Assembly: GCA_023548195.1 (NCBI GenBank) | Contig: JAJHZJ010000531.1 | Coordinates: 4,512,802-4,576,801, forward strand | Origin: Bettongia penicillata ogilbyi | Lineage: Eukaryota; Chordata; Mammalia; Diprotodontia; Potoroidae | Direction of reading: 5' to 3' | DNA length: 64,000 nucleotides | In this document: positions 30,298-42,335 of the stretch, one piece after another | Position numbering within the stretch: the stretch's first letter is position 1 | How the letters are laid out: each line of letters opens with the position of its first letter | The notes under the pieces: model-generated | What the model saw: only the letters and a program-made list of their open reading frames with translations | What the model was told of the DNA's origin: nothing | Database searches by the model: none | Made by a program: the position numbers and the translations under genes

Positions 30298-30555
30298 CTC
30301 TGTCTTGTCCTGTTCTATCCTTTCCCAAAACCTTCAACCTACTGCACTTTGAAGCTGGGATGCCAATGGGCCCCTGCCTAAGGGCTCTTCAGGACCCTCC
30401 TGGCTTTAGAGTGATTACCAATAGTAACTGTTGCTGTTTCCCTCCCAACCTGATGTCTTTTTCTTGGCCTCATTAAAGGGGCCATGCACTGGCTATTTCA
30501 TAAACAGGAATATTCAATGAATGGCCTTTACATCACCCTAACTGAGTACTTGCAA
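30298..30555. other. No recognisable gene or repeat
   Basis: Non-coding. Confidence 0.4.
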
Positions 30556-30775
30556 AGACCTTTGCCTAAGGGCCCAAGGTCTCCAGTGCATCCTGGGTCA
30601 TCTCCTGCCATCCTGATGAATATCTGATCACTGGATTCATATGGCTGTGGAGGAGAAGTGAGTCTGCAGACCTGCACAGCCCTCCCTGACTCAAAACAAA
30701 GTCAAGTACAAGTCATGTCATTATTTCTTTGATGGCATGGTCTTCTTTGGCAATGAAGGATGAACACAAACTCTG
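30556..30775 (+). mobile_element. RTE-tailed composite SINE, 3' part
   Basis: CATCCTGGGTCATCTCCTGC, CATCCTGATGAATATCTGAT, TGCACAGCCCTCCCTGAC, GATGGCATGGTCTTCTTTGG, CAATGAAGGATGAACACAAA. Same family as 51273-51578, opposite strand. Confidence 0.82.
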
Positions 30776-31034
30776 GGGTAGGCATTTTCACGAGGTTTTA
30801 AAGCATGTAGAACCCATTTATTTGGAAAGAGAATGAGTATTTCTCACTAACACCCTCTAGTGTCTAGGGTGCGGTGATGGATATCCAATGATTTTGCATT
30901 ACTGAGACTACTAACTGCTCATAGTTTTAAACAAGCTAAACTTGACTAGAGGCAGCCTGGAATATATATGACCATAAAAAGTCCATTTAGTATGTTGAGG
31001 AAAGGAAGTATACCATTTATGCAGCACTTACTAC
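30776..31034. other. No recognisable gene or repeat
   Basis: Non-coding. Confidence 0.4.
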
Positions 31035-31215
31035 AAGTATATTCCAGTTCTTTAAGGATCCATAATCCTTTTGGTAAGGATAATCTCCTTCTACCCCCAA
31101 CAAAGCAGATTAAGATTCCTCCATTGCTTTGTAGATGGTCTTGGGCAGTTGTTATGACTGTATTCATCACTATGGCTAACTTGGCAATGAATCCCTCTGA
31201 ATTTGGTCCAGCTGA
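31035..31215 (+). repeat. Unassigned interspersed repeat, copy B
   Basis: TTTAAGGATCCATAATCCTT, TTTGGTAAGGATAATCTCCT, AGCAGATTAAGATTCCTCCA and ACTATGGCTAACTTGGCAAT. Sibling of 28972-29225, better preserved. Confidence 0.58.
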
Positions 31216-31930
31216 TCCTTGGGTAACAGGCAAACAGTCAGTCATTGGATCCCTGTCCAAAGTCATTCCATTTTGGTAGGACCTGCCAGAGCTTGTATTC
31301 CATTAACCGAACCCTTGGGCAAACTACAAAGAAGATTTGGAGGAAGTAAAGTACAGAGAAGGTACTTAATAAATAATTACTGAAAATATAATGAAGAACA
31401 AGTCAACAAGTATTCCAAGCACCTTCTATGTGCCAGACATTGTGAATTCTATATTAGCAGAATAATTTCAGCTACTGCCTTTGTCTTTTCTGACAGAAAG
31501 GGATTTAGATTTCTTGCTGCTGAGACATTTAATTCATTCTTTTGTATCCTGTGACAGCTAAGCTGTCTTGCTCTCCATCAGGCTATCCCAAAGTCATAGA
31601 AGAAGAAGAGACCTTGGAGAGCAATCTTATCCATCCCCTGGAATGCAAATGATTCAGACCATGGCAATAACCATAGCCATCTGTTAAGCCATACTGTATC
31701 CTAAACTGCTTTCTCCCCCTCTACTCTGCTTCTCCTTTTGGAAGGACAGTTTTTACTGTAACATGTTGACTGACTGCAGAAGCAGATATGTAGGCTATGA
31801 GAGAAGTTGATGACTTGTTGTTTTCCTTGACACAAACTGGAGGTTGAAGGAAAACTTTGTAAAACCAGTTCCAAACCTATCCTGGAAGGCGAAGAAGGAA
31901 ATTCACAGAGCAAATAAAAAGCAGCATGTA
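31216..31930. other. Unassigned; short CR1/L3-like scrap
   Basis: AAGTCATAGAAGAAGAAGAG near 31590 resembles CR1/L3 antisense. Nothing else recognised. Confidence 0.4.
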
Positions 31931-31934
31931 GGAT

Positions 31935-32105
31935 GATAGGATTGCGAACTAGCAGGAACCTTAGAGCCTTGGTCAATCTTGGCTCTCCTTTTACTCTTGA
32001 GGAGAAGGGAAACCTTGAGAAGTTATGGCTTGCCCAAGGTTGCACGAATAACAGGATAACCTGGGACTCTGACTCCAGATCAGGGTCCCTTCCATCATAC
32101 CACCC
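31935..32105 (-). mobile_element. MIR/CR1-type fragment
   Basis: AGCAGGAACCTTAGAGCCTT, GAGAAGGGAAACCTTGAGAA, GCTTGCCCAAGGTTGCACGA, TCAGGGTCCCTTCCATCATA. Confidence 0.65.
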
Positions 32106-32400
32106 CATTCTAATTCTTGTTCTGCCAAAAACAAATTCCAAAGGGCAAAAAAAAAATTGCAGTAAAATATGTCAACATTGCAGTCTCATTTGCTATCTAG
32201 GAATGACCTGCCCCCTTCCCCAAAGCATCTACCTAAGTATACATGTACATATATACACTAGGAAATCCTTAATTCATTAAATTGAGGTATTCTTACCAGA
32301 TCCTGACTGTACATGATGAAGGCTTTATAGAGGCTCAAATTCATCATCTACTTTCCCAAATCAGTTCTTTTATCTGACTTCCTTATTTCTGTTAATGTCA
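32106..32400. other. No recognisable gene or repeat
   Basis: Non-coding. Confidence 0.4.
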
Positions 32401-32404
32401 CCAA

Positions 32405-33412
32405 TATAACTCCATCATTCAATCTCATGTTGCCTTCTCCCTCTTCTCCACTAAATGAGGTGGCAAGTCCTGCAGACTTTTTCTTTATAATATTCTTCTA
32501 GTCTAGTGTATCCTTTCTTTTTCTATTCCTAATATCCAATAGTCATCTTAAACCCAATGTGTCTAAAATAGAACTCTTTTATCTTTCCCTTTAAACTCTT
32601 CTCCAGCTAGCTAGGTGGTGCAATGGATAGAATACCAGCCCTGGAATGTGGAACACCTGAGTTCAAATCTGGTCTCAGACACTTACTAGACATGTGACCC
32701 TGGGCAAATCACTTAATCCTGATTGCTTGCCCCCCCCCCAACAAATAAACAAAAAAAAAAAACCCCAAACTCTCCCCCACTCCATCTTCTTTATTACCAA
32801 TATAGAGCAACAACATCCTCCAGGTCCTCAAGCTCATAACTTATGAGTCATCCTGGATATCTCTCCCCACTCTTCCGCTCCCCACCTCCATATCTAAGCT
32901 ATTGCCAAAGAGATCTATTGGTTTTATCTTTGCAACAGCTCTTGAATAGATACCCTTCTCTCCTTTGGCACTGGGTAGGGGAGGTTGCCATCTTCATCCC
33001 CTCATGATGAGATTACTACAAAAGTCTGCTGCTGGTTCTGCCTCCCTCCCAGCAGTTTCACCAACAAGACACCCCATGTCTCAGCTCTAAACATTCTCCC
33101 TAGCTGCCTGGACTGCTCTCTCTCCTTTGCTCCAATTTTTTACTTCTTTGGCTTTCTTTAAGTCCTGGCTAAAATGCCAACTTCTACAGGAAGTCTTTGC
33201 CAACCTCTCTTCCTACCAGTGTCTTCCCTCTGTTAATTGCTTCCTATCTATTCCATAGATAACTAACTTGCTTTGTATCTATTTACTTGCACATTGTCTC
33301 CCGTGTTAGACTGGAATCTCCTTGAGCTCTTTGCCTCTTTTTGTACCTTCAGAGCTTGGCACAGTGCCTAGCACATAATAGGTACTGAATAAATGTTTGT
33401 TTATGGAATGAT
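32405..33412 (+). mobile_element. L2 LINE 3' region (about 1 kb), split by a SINE
   Basis: TCTAAAATAGAACTCTTTTA (32562), TTATGAGTCATCCTGGATAT (32839), TCTCCTTGAGCTC (33317), TTGGCACAGTGCCTAGCACA (33355) and TACTGAATAAATGTTTG (33383) follow the L2 3' end in order. Interrupted at 32605-32760 by a SINE. Non-coding. Confidence 0.82.
32605..32760 (+). mobile_element. tRNA-headed SINE, short form, inside L2
   Basis: AGCTAGCTAGGTGGTGCAAT, GTGACCCTGGGCAAATCACT, then poly-C and an A-rich tail. AAACTCTTCTCC and AAACTCTCCCC on the two sides are the likely target-site duplication. Confidence 0.88.
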
Positions 33413-34490
33413 TGATGCTAGTTTGTCATAGAGATGCCTAGGCATGCATAGAGTAGATTCCATGTGCTGATACATGCTACTGGCACACGTGGGTTTGATG
33501 CATGCCTGTGTATTCACGTTTCATCTCTGCTGCATAGATCGAAAGCGTCTTGAGGACAGGGAGAATAACTTCTTTACATTGATATCTCTCACAGCTTGTA
33601 CATTGCTCATGATTAGGATTTAGTGACTTTTTTTTGAATGGATACTTCAGATAATTCTTTAAGCAGATTTTGTTAACAAGGAGAAAAGAAATCATGAAAA
33701 TAACAAGAGCCTGATGGGTCCGAGGAGGGGGTGTCTGAAGACAAACTTTTGCATATTTCACAATTTTGTTTGTGTCTCGGCTCTGCTGGAATATACTTCT
33801 GTTTGCCAGTAACCTCTCATTCTAGTTACTTTTAAAATTGCAGCCACCTCGTGTGTTAAAATCTTATGGCTAGCCACAGTTAGGGGATGGGGGTGGGAGT
33901 GGGGAGACTGAGGAGAGAATTAAATGGAAGGGAAAGTCAGTAAAAAATGACAACATGTACTCTTTCTCATCCTCTTTTGCTATTTAGTGCTTTGATAATG
34001 TGGGAGAAAACAGTCAGTTCACTTTATCCCCATCTTCAACTGGAGCATAGAGATGGCCCAACTTAAAGAGGCAGAATGGCCATCATTATGCATTTGGTTT
34101 CCTTACTTATCAGACATACATATATTAAGGGCAGATATGTGAAAGGCCTACAGCTCTGTAGAACTGAAACCTGCATCACCTGTGACAAGGATCATGGAAA
34201 GTTTTCTACTGAAAATAGCTAACCTCTGGTATAAGGAAGGAGGAATGATGGGTCCCTAGTCAATTCTAGCAGGGTTCCTAATTACTGTAGGTTCCTTGGT
34301 GAGGTAGTAGACCACTGTTCTTTTTTTTCTGTTGGTATGTTTATTTCTTCCACAGACAGAAAACAGCATGATGTGTGCTGACACTCAAGGAAGCCAAGAG
34401 AAACCTTTCAACATTGAACAAAATTAAGCATGCAAACCAGGAATGACAGGATAATGTCCCAGTTTTTTTGTCTGTTAAGAATTCTGATAG
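33413..34490. other. No gene; small L2 scrap
   Basis: GCGTCTTGAGGACAGGGAGA near 33546 resembles an L2 3' end. The rest is unassigned non-coding DNA. Confidence 0.4.
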
Positions 34491-34494
34491 ATAT

Positions 34495-34625
34495 TTATAG
34501 CTTGCAAGTAAAATCTCAGAATCTCAGAACATTAGCCTCGAAAGAGACCTTGGAGACCATCTTGTCCAGTATCCCACCCAATACTGCAATCCTTTCCATA
34601 CCATGCTTTCTGATGGACAATACAG
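34495..34625 (-). mobile_element. CR1/L3- or MIR-type fragment
   Basis: AATCTCAGAATCTCAGAACA, GAAAGAGACCTTGGAGACCA, TCTTGTCCAGTATCCCACCC. Confidence 0.65.
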
Positions 34626-36845
34626 GATCTGGAATCACTGTTTACCTTTCACTAAAAAGATAGCTGGATGTTATGCTAGGTATAAGAAGAAGACTACAGT
34701 GTAAAAGTGAAAGATGAGAGAATGTCCTTTAAACTATTAACTGTAAATATTAACTTTATTTGTAAGGCTTCTCGTTAATAAGCAACTGAAGCTAGTAAGC
34801 AGTTGGCTGTCTGTTCATTGTCCCTCTTGTTTCTTCCAAACCTTGCCAAAGGCACTTAGTAAAATGAATCTTTGTTAAGACTGCCTCTTTCAAGCTATCA
34901 CTGAAGGAATCTAGATCTCACCCCCATCTCTCCTTAGCAACTATCTTCATGTCATGTTGCAGGAAAGCAGTCAGAGTATCTATCTCTAGAGAAGCATAAG
35001 CATCTTACTGCTAGAATTACATTTGGCCTTAAAGTAGCTGGTGGGGTAGGGGGGAGATGTGTGTGTAAAGGACCAATAGTGAGGTTTTCTTTGTAGGGTG
35101 AAAAATTGCCTCCAGCAAAAAGTGTGCTTTCCAAAATGTGGCCAATACTTATTCCTTGTGTCCAGGTAATAATTTCCTATTGTTTCAGGTTGATACTACT
35201 TAGTAAATTTTATACTATTTAATTCTGGTATGACAGGGAATTTTTAAAATATGTATTTTTTTTTAAAAAGACTTTTTGTAATCATGTTGTTGCAAGTTTA
35301 CCTCCATGGCCCCTTATATACTCAATTGAGAGAGATAAAGTGAACCCATAATGCAGAAACACATTCATTATCAACTATAGCTCAAAGGATCAAAGGTTTC
35401 TTATAGTAAGTGCTTTATTGATAATTCAGTTGAATGGATTGATTGATAAATAAAAGGTTGGACATTTCCTTATTATCTAGAAGACAGTAATTTCTCTGAA
35501 AAAATAAATCACATTCTCCTGAAGTATTTTTCACCCTACTACAAAGTATTTTGAAAGCATACTAATATATAGTACAGTAATTCTGTGCCTTCTCTGTCTT
35601 TCCTATCTCTCTTTGTCTCTGCCTCTATCTCTGTGTCGTTGTGTATCTCTCTCATTTTCCCCCCATTTAGTAGCCTGTCAATGTTGTGCTCTTTCATATC
35701 TTTTTTGCTTTTCATGCAGCTGTTCTCTTTAAAATCACATTACTGGTCTAAAACTTGGTTTTCAGGGACTCAGGGGAACCAGAAGGATGAAGGCTCCCAG
35801 ACGCACTAAGTACATAGGATCTGAATTTGATTTTGTGAAAGTATGATGTTTATTGTTCTTTGCCTGTCCTTTCCCACTACCTACACCATCTGTATGGCAC
35901 ACTGCCAACCTAGGTAGGGGGCAGTTACAGAGTCACTCCTTTCATTGTGTCACTAGAAACATTCTACCTGTTCACTGAACATAAAAGGAATATATAAACA
36001 TAATGTGAGTCCCACCCTATTGAATACTTTAGAAAAGCATAAGAGGAATGTGAAAAGTGGAGGGAGATGGGGGTGGGGAGGAGAAGGGGGGATAGTATCC
36101 TACAGTGCTCTACAGGATTTACGTTCAAAACCCTTTTCTGATGCTTACCTATCTTTACTAACCTCACCCACAAAGACTATAGATACTGTTTCTCTTTAAG
36201 AATCAATGGAATCTGGTGTGACAGTTTTAACACCATCATTCTGTGAGTAAACGGTTTAGCTGTCATTCTGGAGAGACTATTAATTGTAATAGTTGAGGAG
36301 ACAGCAAAGAAAAAGGACTAAGAAAACTTATTTCCTGAGAGAACTGAGTTTAGCCCTTGTGAAGAAACACAAAGAGAATTCTTGAAAAAAGCCCTCAATT
36401 TCCTGACAGAACTGAATGGTGGAATTCTGAAACTGAGGAAAGTTAGCAGTTGTAGTGATGTTTAAAGGAAACTTTGGCTGTGATCCCTCTCATAGCTGAT
36501 ATGTTATAAATGTTTGTACTTTCATTGTTTATTATTTTATTGGTGATTACACCGTTAATTAATAGCATGGTCAATATCCTTAATGTTACCTTGGAAATAA
36601 AGGATTTTGATTTAGAGAGATGAACAAAAGTGTATTTATAGAAAGAGAGGTTTCTCTGGTTTATTAAATAAATAATATTTAATAAGCTGAGATGTAGCTC
36701 AAAGTTAACTGATTAATTAATGAGATGTTGCAATTTTAGTAATTAATAAGGAAATATGAAGACATATACTTGGAATACTTTAGAACCAGGATGAGAATAT
36801 ATTAGGAAAATGGGCCAGTAGCAGATAAGGAAAGGGATAACCACC
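34626..36845. other. Over 2 kb without a recognisable gene; CT-rich patch
   Basis: A pyrimidine-rich TCTCTG-type patch lies at 35582-35655. A G-rich stretch on plus lies at 36060-36090. AATAAAGG near 36595 is an isolated poly-A-signal-like string. No domain-bearing frame and no recognised transposon. Confidence 0.4.
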
Positions 36846-36849
36846 CTAC

Positions 36850-36990
36850 CTAGGTTATATGCGGAATGGTTGACCCTAAATCCCAATTACATATATAATC
36901 TCTGTAACCTGGGGCAAATCACGTCAGGTTCTTCCTCAGTAAAATGAAAAGTTGCAACCAGAGGGCTTTCTGGGTCTAAATCTATGGTTC
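36850..36990 (+). mobile_element. MIR fragment
   Basis: CTGTAACCTGGGGCAAATCA, TTCCTCAGTAAAATGAAAAG, TGGGTCTAAATCTATGGTTC. Confidence 0.7.
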
Positions 36991-37094
36991 TGCCATCTAT
37001 AGTCACATTTAAAAAATTAAGATAGAGATGATGATGACTTCAATTTTATTGGTGTAGGGAACACCTAGTAATGATTCTTTTACTTATTTAAGTA

Positions 37095-37242
37095 AACACC
37101 TTATTGATCTCAGAGAGTTGTCTGGAACACTGGGAGGTTAAATACCTCACTTTGGGTCTCACAGCCAGTACATGTCAAAGACAGAATTTGAATCTACATC
37201 CTATTCAAAGCCAGTTCTCTCTGAACTATGACACACTACTTC
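37095..37242 (-). mobile_element. SINE fragment (CORE type)
   Basis: ACACTGGGAGGTTAAATACC, TCTCACAGCCAGTACATGTC, AGACAGAATTTGAATCTACA. It resembles 47265-47400, a variant with a GGxxACTGxGAGGTTAAG motif. Confidence 0.7.
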
Positions 37243-37499
37243 CTTTAAAAATTAAAACATAAATAATTATATCTGGCTTTCATTTTCAAAAATATATAGC
37301 CTTCCTGAATATCAGGAAATAGCTATTATGAGGAGAGGAGAATATGCTGTAAGCCTAAGTAGCCATATTAAGATAAACATGATGAAATGTCTTCCATAAT
37401 GTTTGTATGGAAGAGGATAGAAGAAATGATACAGTATATTGGGCTTTCGTTAATTCAGCCAAATTCAACCTTTATTATTCACAAGAGATACAAAAGCAA
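37243..37499. other. No recognisable gene or repeat
   Basis: Non-coding. Confidence 0.4.
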
Positions 37500-37960
37500 A
37501 ACAGTCTTTGAATTTAAAGAGTTCACATTCTACTTAAGTCATGGGCTAGGGAGAAAATGTAATATATTAACATTTAAGTAAATAAAAGGTAATTTGAAAA
37601 GGAAGAGATCATTAACAATTGAGAGGTAGGGTGAAGGCGGGGCGGGCGGTAAGAACCTGAGCTGAACCTTGAGACAAGCATTCAGAGTGGGGAGATGAGA
37701 CAGTCGGTACCAGGCATGGGGAAAAGATAAATGAATGCACAGGAGCAGGAGAGGGGCTAGAGAATTCAGGGAATGACATGGTCAGATCCGTGCTCTAGCT
37801 GTATGGAGGATAGATTGAAGAAAGGAAAGATTGGAATCAGGGAAAGCAATCAAGGTATTTTCTTATGGGAGTCCAGGTGAAGGGTGATGGGGGCCTGACT
37901 TATGAGTGAGAAATGGCAGAGATGAGAAATTGTGGAAGTACATGTCAATAGGCCTTGTCA
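37500..37960 (+). repeat. Ancient interspersed repeat (as at 9745-9990)
   Basis: GGGAATGACATGGTCAGATC, TGTATGGAGGATAGATTGAA and GGAGTCCAGGTGAAGGGTGA match in order the unassigned repeat at 9745-9990 and extend it. Confidence 0.55.
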
Positions 37961-38960
37961 GTGTGCCTGTACATATGGTTTATTTTTTGCCTTCATCTGG
38001 TAATAATGGTATAAAGTATTATCACTAGCACTCTATCTCAGTGATGGACAGGTAGACATCTTGTGGTTTAATAAATAGTGATTCTCTATAACAAAAAGTT
38101 ATGGTTGTCTTTGGAAAATTAGATTGTCTTCTGTCCGTGAAGGAAAGAAGAACGAGTCATCCCAACAATGATCGTAAGTCCTAAGGTGCACCACAACAAG
38201 AGCTCTAGGATACCTTTGGCCTTCACCACCCATAACTATTGTTAGTGCTGGATTATGGGGCAACCAAGTAGATTATTTTAAGTGGTTGAAATGATTGAAT
38301 GGGCTCAGATACAATCCACTCATTTCATGCTATAGACACAGCTGTCATCTGGCATCCAATGAATGCAAATTAGTCTGGGGCCAGTGCCTAAGAGAACTAA
38401 GATGCAGACAGAGACTATATTGAACACGGGAGCATTCAACCCTAATATACATATTATTTTTCAAAGCACTCAAATTCTTTGGAGGGCTCAATTTTAGATT
38501 TTAATTCCCCAAATGCTTCTAAACTAATAGATACAAATCTGATTAAATGTATCTTTGGGGTTTTTAATATTGTGTAAGAAATCATGTGCTCTGTCTAGTC
38601 TTCCTACCCACCAAAAAAAGTTTCAATTAACTACGATTATTAAGGACAAAAGAAAAATTTCAAAGCTTCCATTTTAAAAGTTTGCATCATGCTTTTTGAC
38701 CATTACTATCTTTTAAAAATCCTGTTGGCATGAATTTTTTCTTTCTGAGTTTCCTTCCCATTTACCTTGTTGTAGAATCCAAATCCTCAATCTAGAATAG
38801 AAGATGACAGATGCTCCTATAAATTATGGAGCAACTGCTAAAATTTTTCATTTGTACTTTCTCTAAAATTCATTATGTCATTATTATCAGAATGTTTTCT
38901 TTAAATTCTAAGAAACCGTTCCCAATGTAAATTTAAGAGAGAAGGGCAATTTGGAGTAGA
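37961..38960. other. 1 kb of apparently single-copy DNA
   Basis: No repeat, no coding frame and no obvious structure. Confidence 0.45.
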
Positions 38961-38962
38961 GG

Positions 38963-39192
38963 GAAAGGGGATAAGTATTTATATAGCATCTACTATGTGC
39001 CAGGCATTTTTTTACAAATATTATCTCATTTAATTCTCACAATGCTCCAAGGGCTATCATACAGTTGAGGAAACTGAGTCTAACAGAGGTTAAATGACTT
39101 GCTCAGGGTCATACAACTAGTAAATGTGTGAGGCTGGATTTAAACTCAGGTCTTCCTGCTATCAGATCCAGAATTCTATCCACTATACCATC
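38963..39192 (-). mobile_element. MIR SINE
   Basis: ATATAGCATCTACTATGTGC, TTATCTCATTTAATTCTCAC, GAGGAAACTGAGTCTAACAG, ACTTGCTCAGGGTCATACAA. Confidence 0.88.
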
Positions 39193-39214
39193 AAATCAGT
39201 ACTGGATATAATAA

Positions 39215-39345
39215 AGAACCTAACCTCAAGGTCAGGAAGACTTTGAGTCTGGCCTCTATCTTGTGCTGACTATATGGCCCTGGTCAAGTTGCTTAATTTC
39301 TAAGTGCTCTAGGCAACTCTGCAAGATTGTAAACTGCAGGAAAGG
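39215..39345 (+). mobile_element. MIR fragment
   Basis: TCAGGAAGACTTTGAGTCTG, TATATGGCCCTGGTCAAGTT, GCTTAATTTCTAAGTGCTCT. Confidence 0.65.
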
Positions 39346-39427
39346 TGCCTACCTGTTTTGTTATCTTTATCACTAAATTCAAGCCACTCATTTCTTTGCC
39401 CTCTTAGTTTTCTATTCTAAGTTAGAA

Positions 39428-39842
39428 TAGGAAGCAGCAGGGTCTAGGGGAAAGAGCGTTGAATTGTAGTCAGGATTTAAATACTAGCTCAGTCACTAGT
39501 TATGATCTTGGATAAGTCATATAACCAATTTAGACCTCAGGGCATCTAGGAGGTACAGTGGTTAGAGTGCCGGACCTGGAGTCAGTAAGAACTGGATTCA
39601 AATCCAGCTTCAGATACTTACTAGCCATCTGATGCTGGCCAAGCCCCACTTAACTTCTATTTGCCTCTGTTTTCCTGTCTCTCAAATGGGGATAATAATA
39701 GTACCTCCCTCCTAAGCTTGTTATGAAGACCAGATGAGATGATAATTGTAAAGCACTTACTTAGCACAATACCTGGCATATAGTAAGTGGTATATAAACA
39801 TTAGGTAAATCTATGATTCTTTCTTGCCTACAAAATAAGGGA
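39428..39842 (+). mobile_element. MIR SINE split by another SINE
   Basis: Left part 39428-39541 (AAGAGCGTTGAATTGTAGTC, GATCTTGGATAAGTCATATA, TTTAGACCTCAG) and right part from about 39806 (ATTCTTTCTTGCCTACAAAA). 39542-39805 is the inserted SINE. Confidence 0.7.
39542..39805 (+). mobile_element. MIR-type SINE, full length, nested
   Basis: GGCATCTAGGAGGTACAGTG, CCGGACCTGGAGTCAGTAAG, GGGGATAATAATAGTACCTC, AAAGCACTTACTTAGCACAA, CTGGCATATAGTAAGTGGTA. Confidence 0.85.
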
Positions 39843-40642
39843 AAGACACCAGATGGCAATTACAACTGATATTTATGTAAGGGACTTCCATGTGATCAAA
39901 GGAACTCCATTTCCCCAAGATGCTCTAGGTCATAGGACAGGGCTATTTAGATTTCTGAATCCTGAGAGAAATCTCCTGACTGGGCAGCCTAGACATTTCA
40001 TCCTGGGACAAAGAGAGGGAAAAGGAAGAGGAGGAAAGTGATTTGCATGGAGAAATAACTGGGAGTTCAGGGATTTCCATCATGTGCCAAGGCTGCTGAA
40101 AATGAAGAGCCATGTGCCAAGTGCAGAGACTAGAGAAGGGAGAGCCTGGCACCATGTGGAGGACACACAAAGAGCCCAGTCGTGTGCTTTTCTCAGTGTC
40201 CGCTGAGTCAGAAAGTCATGGAATGTGGCCTCCCACTCAGAGTGACCTGGTTAAAAAGCACCAGGTCCTGCAGCAGTGACTCGTCACCACCTCCAAGCTC
40301 CCATTTGAGGCTGTTGCAGAGATTTGGTGATGCCTTTCTCATCACAAAGCCTGAGTTTCTCGGGATTGGTTTCTGTGCCTCCTTCAGGCTACTTGCTTGG
40401 GGACGAATCCCAAACTGCCTGACTGGTTTCCCTATTTCTTTACTCATTGTCTAAATTCCAATTAAATTGTTATTTTTTAAATGGTGCAACTTCTTACATT
40501 GGTTTGCCACTAAAGTGCTGTGACTGAGTTTGGATGATACTGGAGGCTTTCAGCATATCTGCAATGGATATTTAAGTTAACTGAGGTTCAGTTTATCACC
40601 TCCATTACTCCTGTATTGAACTCAGTCCATAGGAATTGCCGC
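39843..40642. other. No recognisable gene or repeat
   Basis: Overlapping opposite-strand frames at 40182-40454 carry no domain. Confidence 0.45.
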
Positions 40643-40644
40643 TG

Positions 40645-40875
40645 CTCATGGGAATTGAGTCATTTCTGACTCTTCATGACCCTATTTGGGATCTTCTTGG
40701 CAAGGATACTGGAGTGGTTTGCCATTTCCTTCTAAGGCTCAGATGAGGAAACTGAGGCAGATAGGGTTAGGTGACTTGCCCAGGGTCACATAGCTAATAA
40801 GCCTCTGAGACCAGATTCAAACTCATGAAGATGAATATTCCTAATTCCAAGCCCAGTGCTCTATCCTGGCTGCCT
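40645..40875 (-). mobile_element. tRNA-headed SINE, long form
   Basis: CTGACTCTTCATGACCCTAT, GGAGTGGTTTGCCATTTCCT, GACTTGCCCAGGGTCACATA, TCCTGGCTGCC. Confidence 0.9.
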
Positions 40876-40954
40876 ACACATAGCCATATTGGGCTGATTC
40901 ACAAGGTATGACCATAAAATCATGAGTGTGGCTTTTTGCTAACTACATGTTTAA

Positions 40955-41025
40955 ACAGATTTGAACTCAAAAGAGGACTCCAGGTCCAACACTTTATGCA
41001 CTATGGCACCATCTAGTGGTCCTTC
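40955..41025 (-). mobile_element. SINE 5' fragment
   Basis: AGATTTGAACTCAAAAGAGG, ATGCACTATGGCACCATCTA. Only the head remains. Confidence 0.7.
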
Positions 41026-41049
41026 AAACTAAGTAGAAAATAGACTATG

Positions 41050-41245
41050 TAGTGCTTTGAGCATATTACATACATTATCTAATTTGAGCATGGCAACAGT
41101 AGTATTAGGAGCATGGGGTATTATCCTTATTCTGCACAAGGAGAAGCTGATACTGACTTAAGGTAGGCCAATTGCTACATGGCAGGGTTAGGGACAGAAT
41201 CTAGGTCTTCTGAATCCAAGCTCAATAATCATTCTGCTACACTAT
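41050..41245 (-). mobile_element. MIR SINE
   Basis: GCTTTGAGCATATTACATAC, TATTATCCTTATTCTGCACA, GAATCTAGGTCTTCTGAATC. Confidence 0.75.
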
Positions 41246-41359
41246 TTTGTCTCTCTTAGGTCCTGTGGACATTCCATATTTTATTAAATGTGTTCAAATA
41301 GAAACTGAACTAGTTTTTTAAAAGATATGATCATTATCTCTCAAATTCTGCATTTGAAT

Positions 41360-41700
41360 TCATGTATTCATTCAATATGAATTCATTAAATGTCTACAAT
41401 GTGCCAAGAGTTTTTCTAAACACTAATGAGGTAGAAACAAAAAAGAAACAGTTCTTACCCTCAGGAAGCTTGAGTTACACTTGCAGTTAGGAATGTGGAT
41501 CCAGCCAATGAGATTGAGAAAAAGCAGCTAGACAGGTGGGAGGAGAACCAGATGTGAGAAAGTGATCAACAGTACCAGATGTTGCTGAGATATCAAGAGG
41601 ATAAGCTCCATAAGGGCAGGAAGTGTCTTATGTAAATATTCAATCTCCTCCAGCACCTAACACAGTGTTCTGCACACAACAGGCTTTAATTATCAGTACA
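41360..41700 (+). repeat. L2-associated ancient repeat with L2 3' end
   Basis: AAATGTCTACAATGTGCCAA and CAGTTCTTACCCTCAGGAAG on the left. CAGATGTTGCTGAGATATCA in the middle. CATAAGGGCAGGAAGTGTCT and CCAGCACCTAACACAGTGTT on the right. Confidence 0.6.
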
Positions 41701-42195
41701 TTTGTATGATGAATGGATTACTGAATTTGATGAATGAAGAAAGATAGTACAATATTTAAGGATAGAATTAGCATGGAAATACTAATTTTATTTTCATCTG
41801 ATGGAAATGGTTATTTCAAGGACACATGAAGATAATATGAGCATGGGAAATGTGTAGTTAGGCTGGATCCTTGATTTGAAATGTAAGACCTAGGAAATCA
41901 GTGGAAATAGTATTCTTTTACCAACTAGTTGCTATAAGGGAGACAGAAATGTTTTAACTAAACTAACAAAGAGCTTTAGAAGTATAACTTAGAAGACTAG
42001 TCATTAATTTTACCAGTTATTTGATGGAGTAGGTCAATCACAGCTATTGGAACTTTATGTTACAAGTAAACCCTGGAAAAATTCTTTTTTATCTGTGAAG
42101 AGTTTTGAGTCTTAGTGGTTACCTTTTAAAATATTTTCATTTTTGCAAAGTGAAAATGAATTGGCTTTTGGTTTTTAATTCACAACTGACTAACT
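41701..42195. other. No recognisable gene or repeat
   Basis: Non-coding. Confidence 0.4.
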
Positions 42196-42199
42196 TCAG

Positions 42200-42335
42200 C
42201 TCCTAAGACACAGCCAATGAATGACTAGAGAGGTGAAGTTTTTTGCTTGAGATCCCCAAACTGCTTAGTAATAAAACTAAAAGTAGAGTCAGGATTCCAT
42301 TTCTTCCCAGTCTAGTGCTCTTTACTCTATGATCC
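42200..42335 (-). mobile_element. MIR fragment
   Basis: GACTAGAGAGGTGAAGTTTT, GTAGAGTCAGGATTCCATTT, TAGTGCTCTTTACTCTATGA. Confidence 0.6.

Noticed and set aside
31701..32141. 146-codon minus frame
   Set aside because: It overlaps a MIR/CR1-type fragment at 31935-32105 and shows no domain. Long chance frames are expected in 64 kb.
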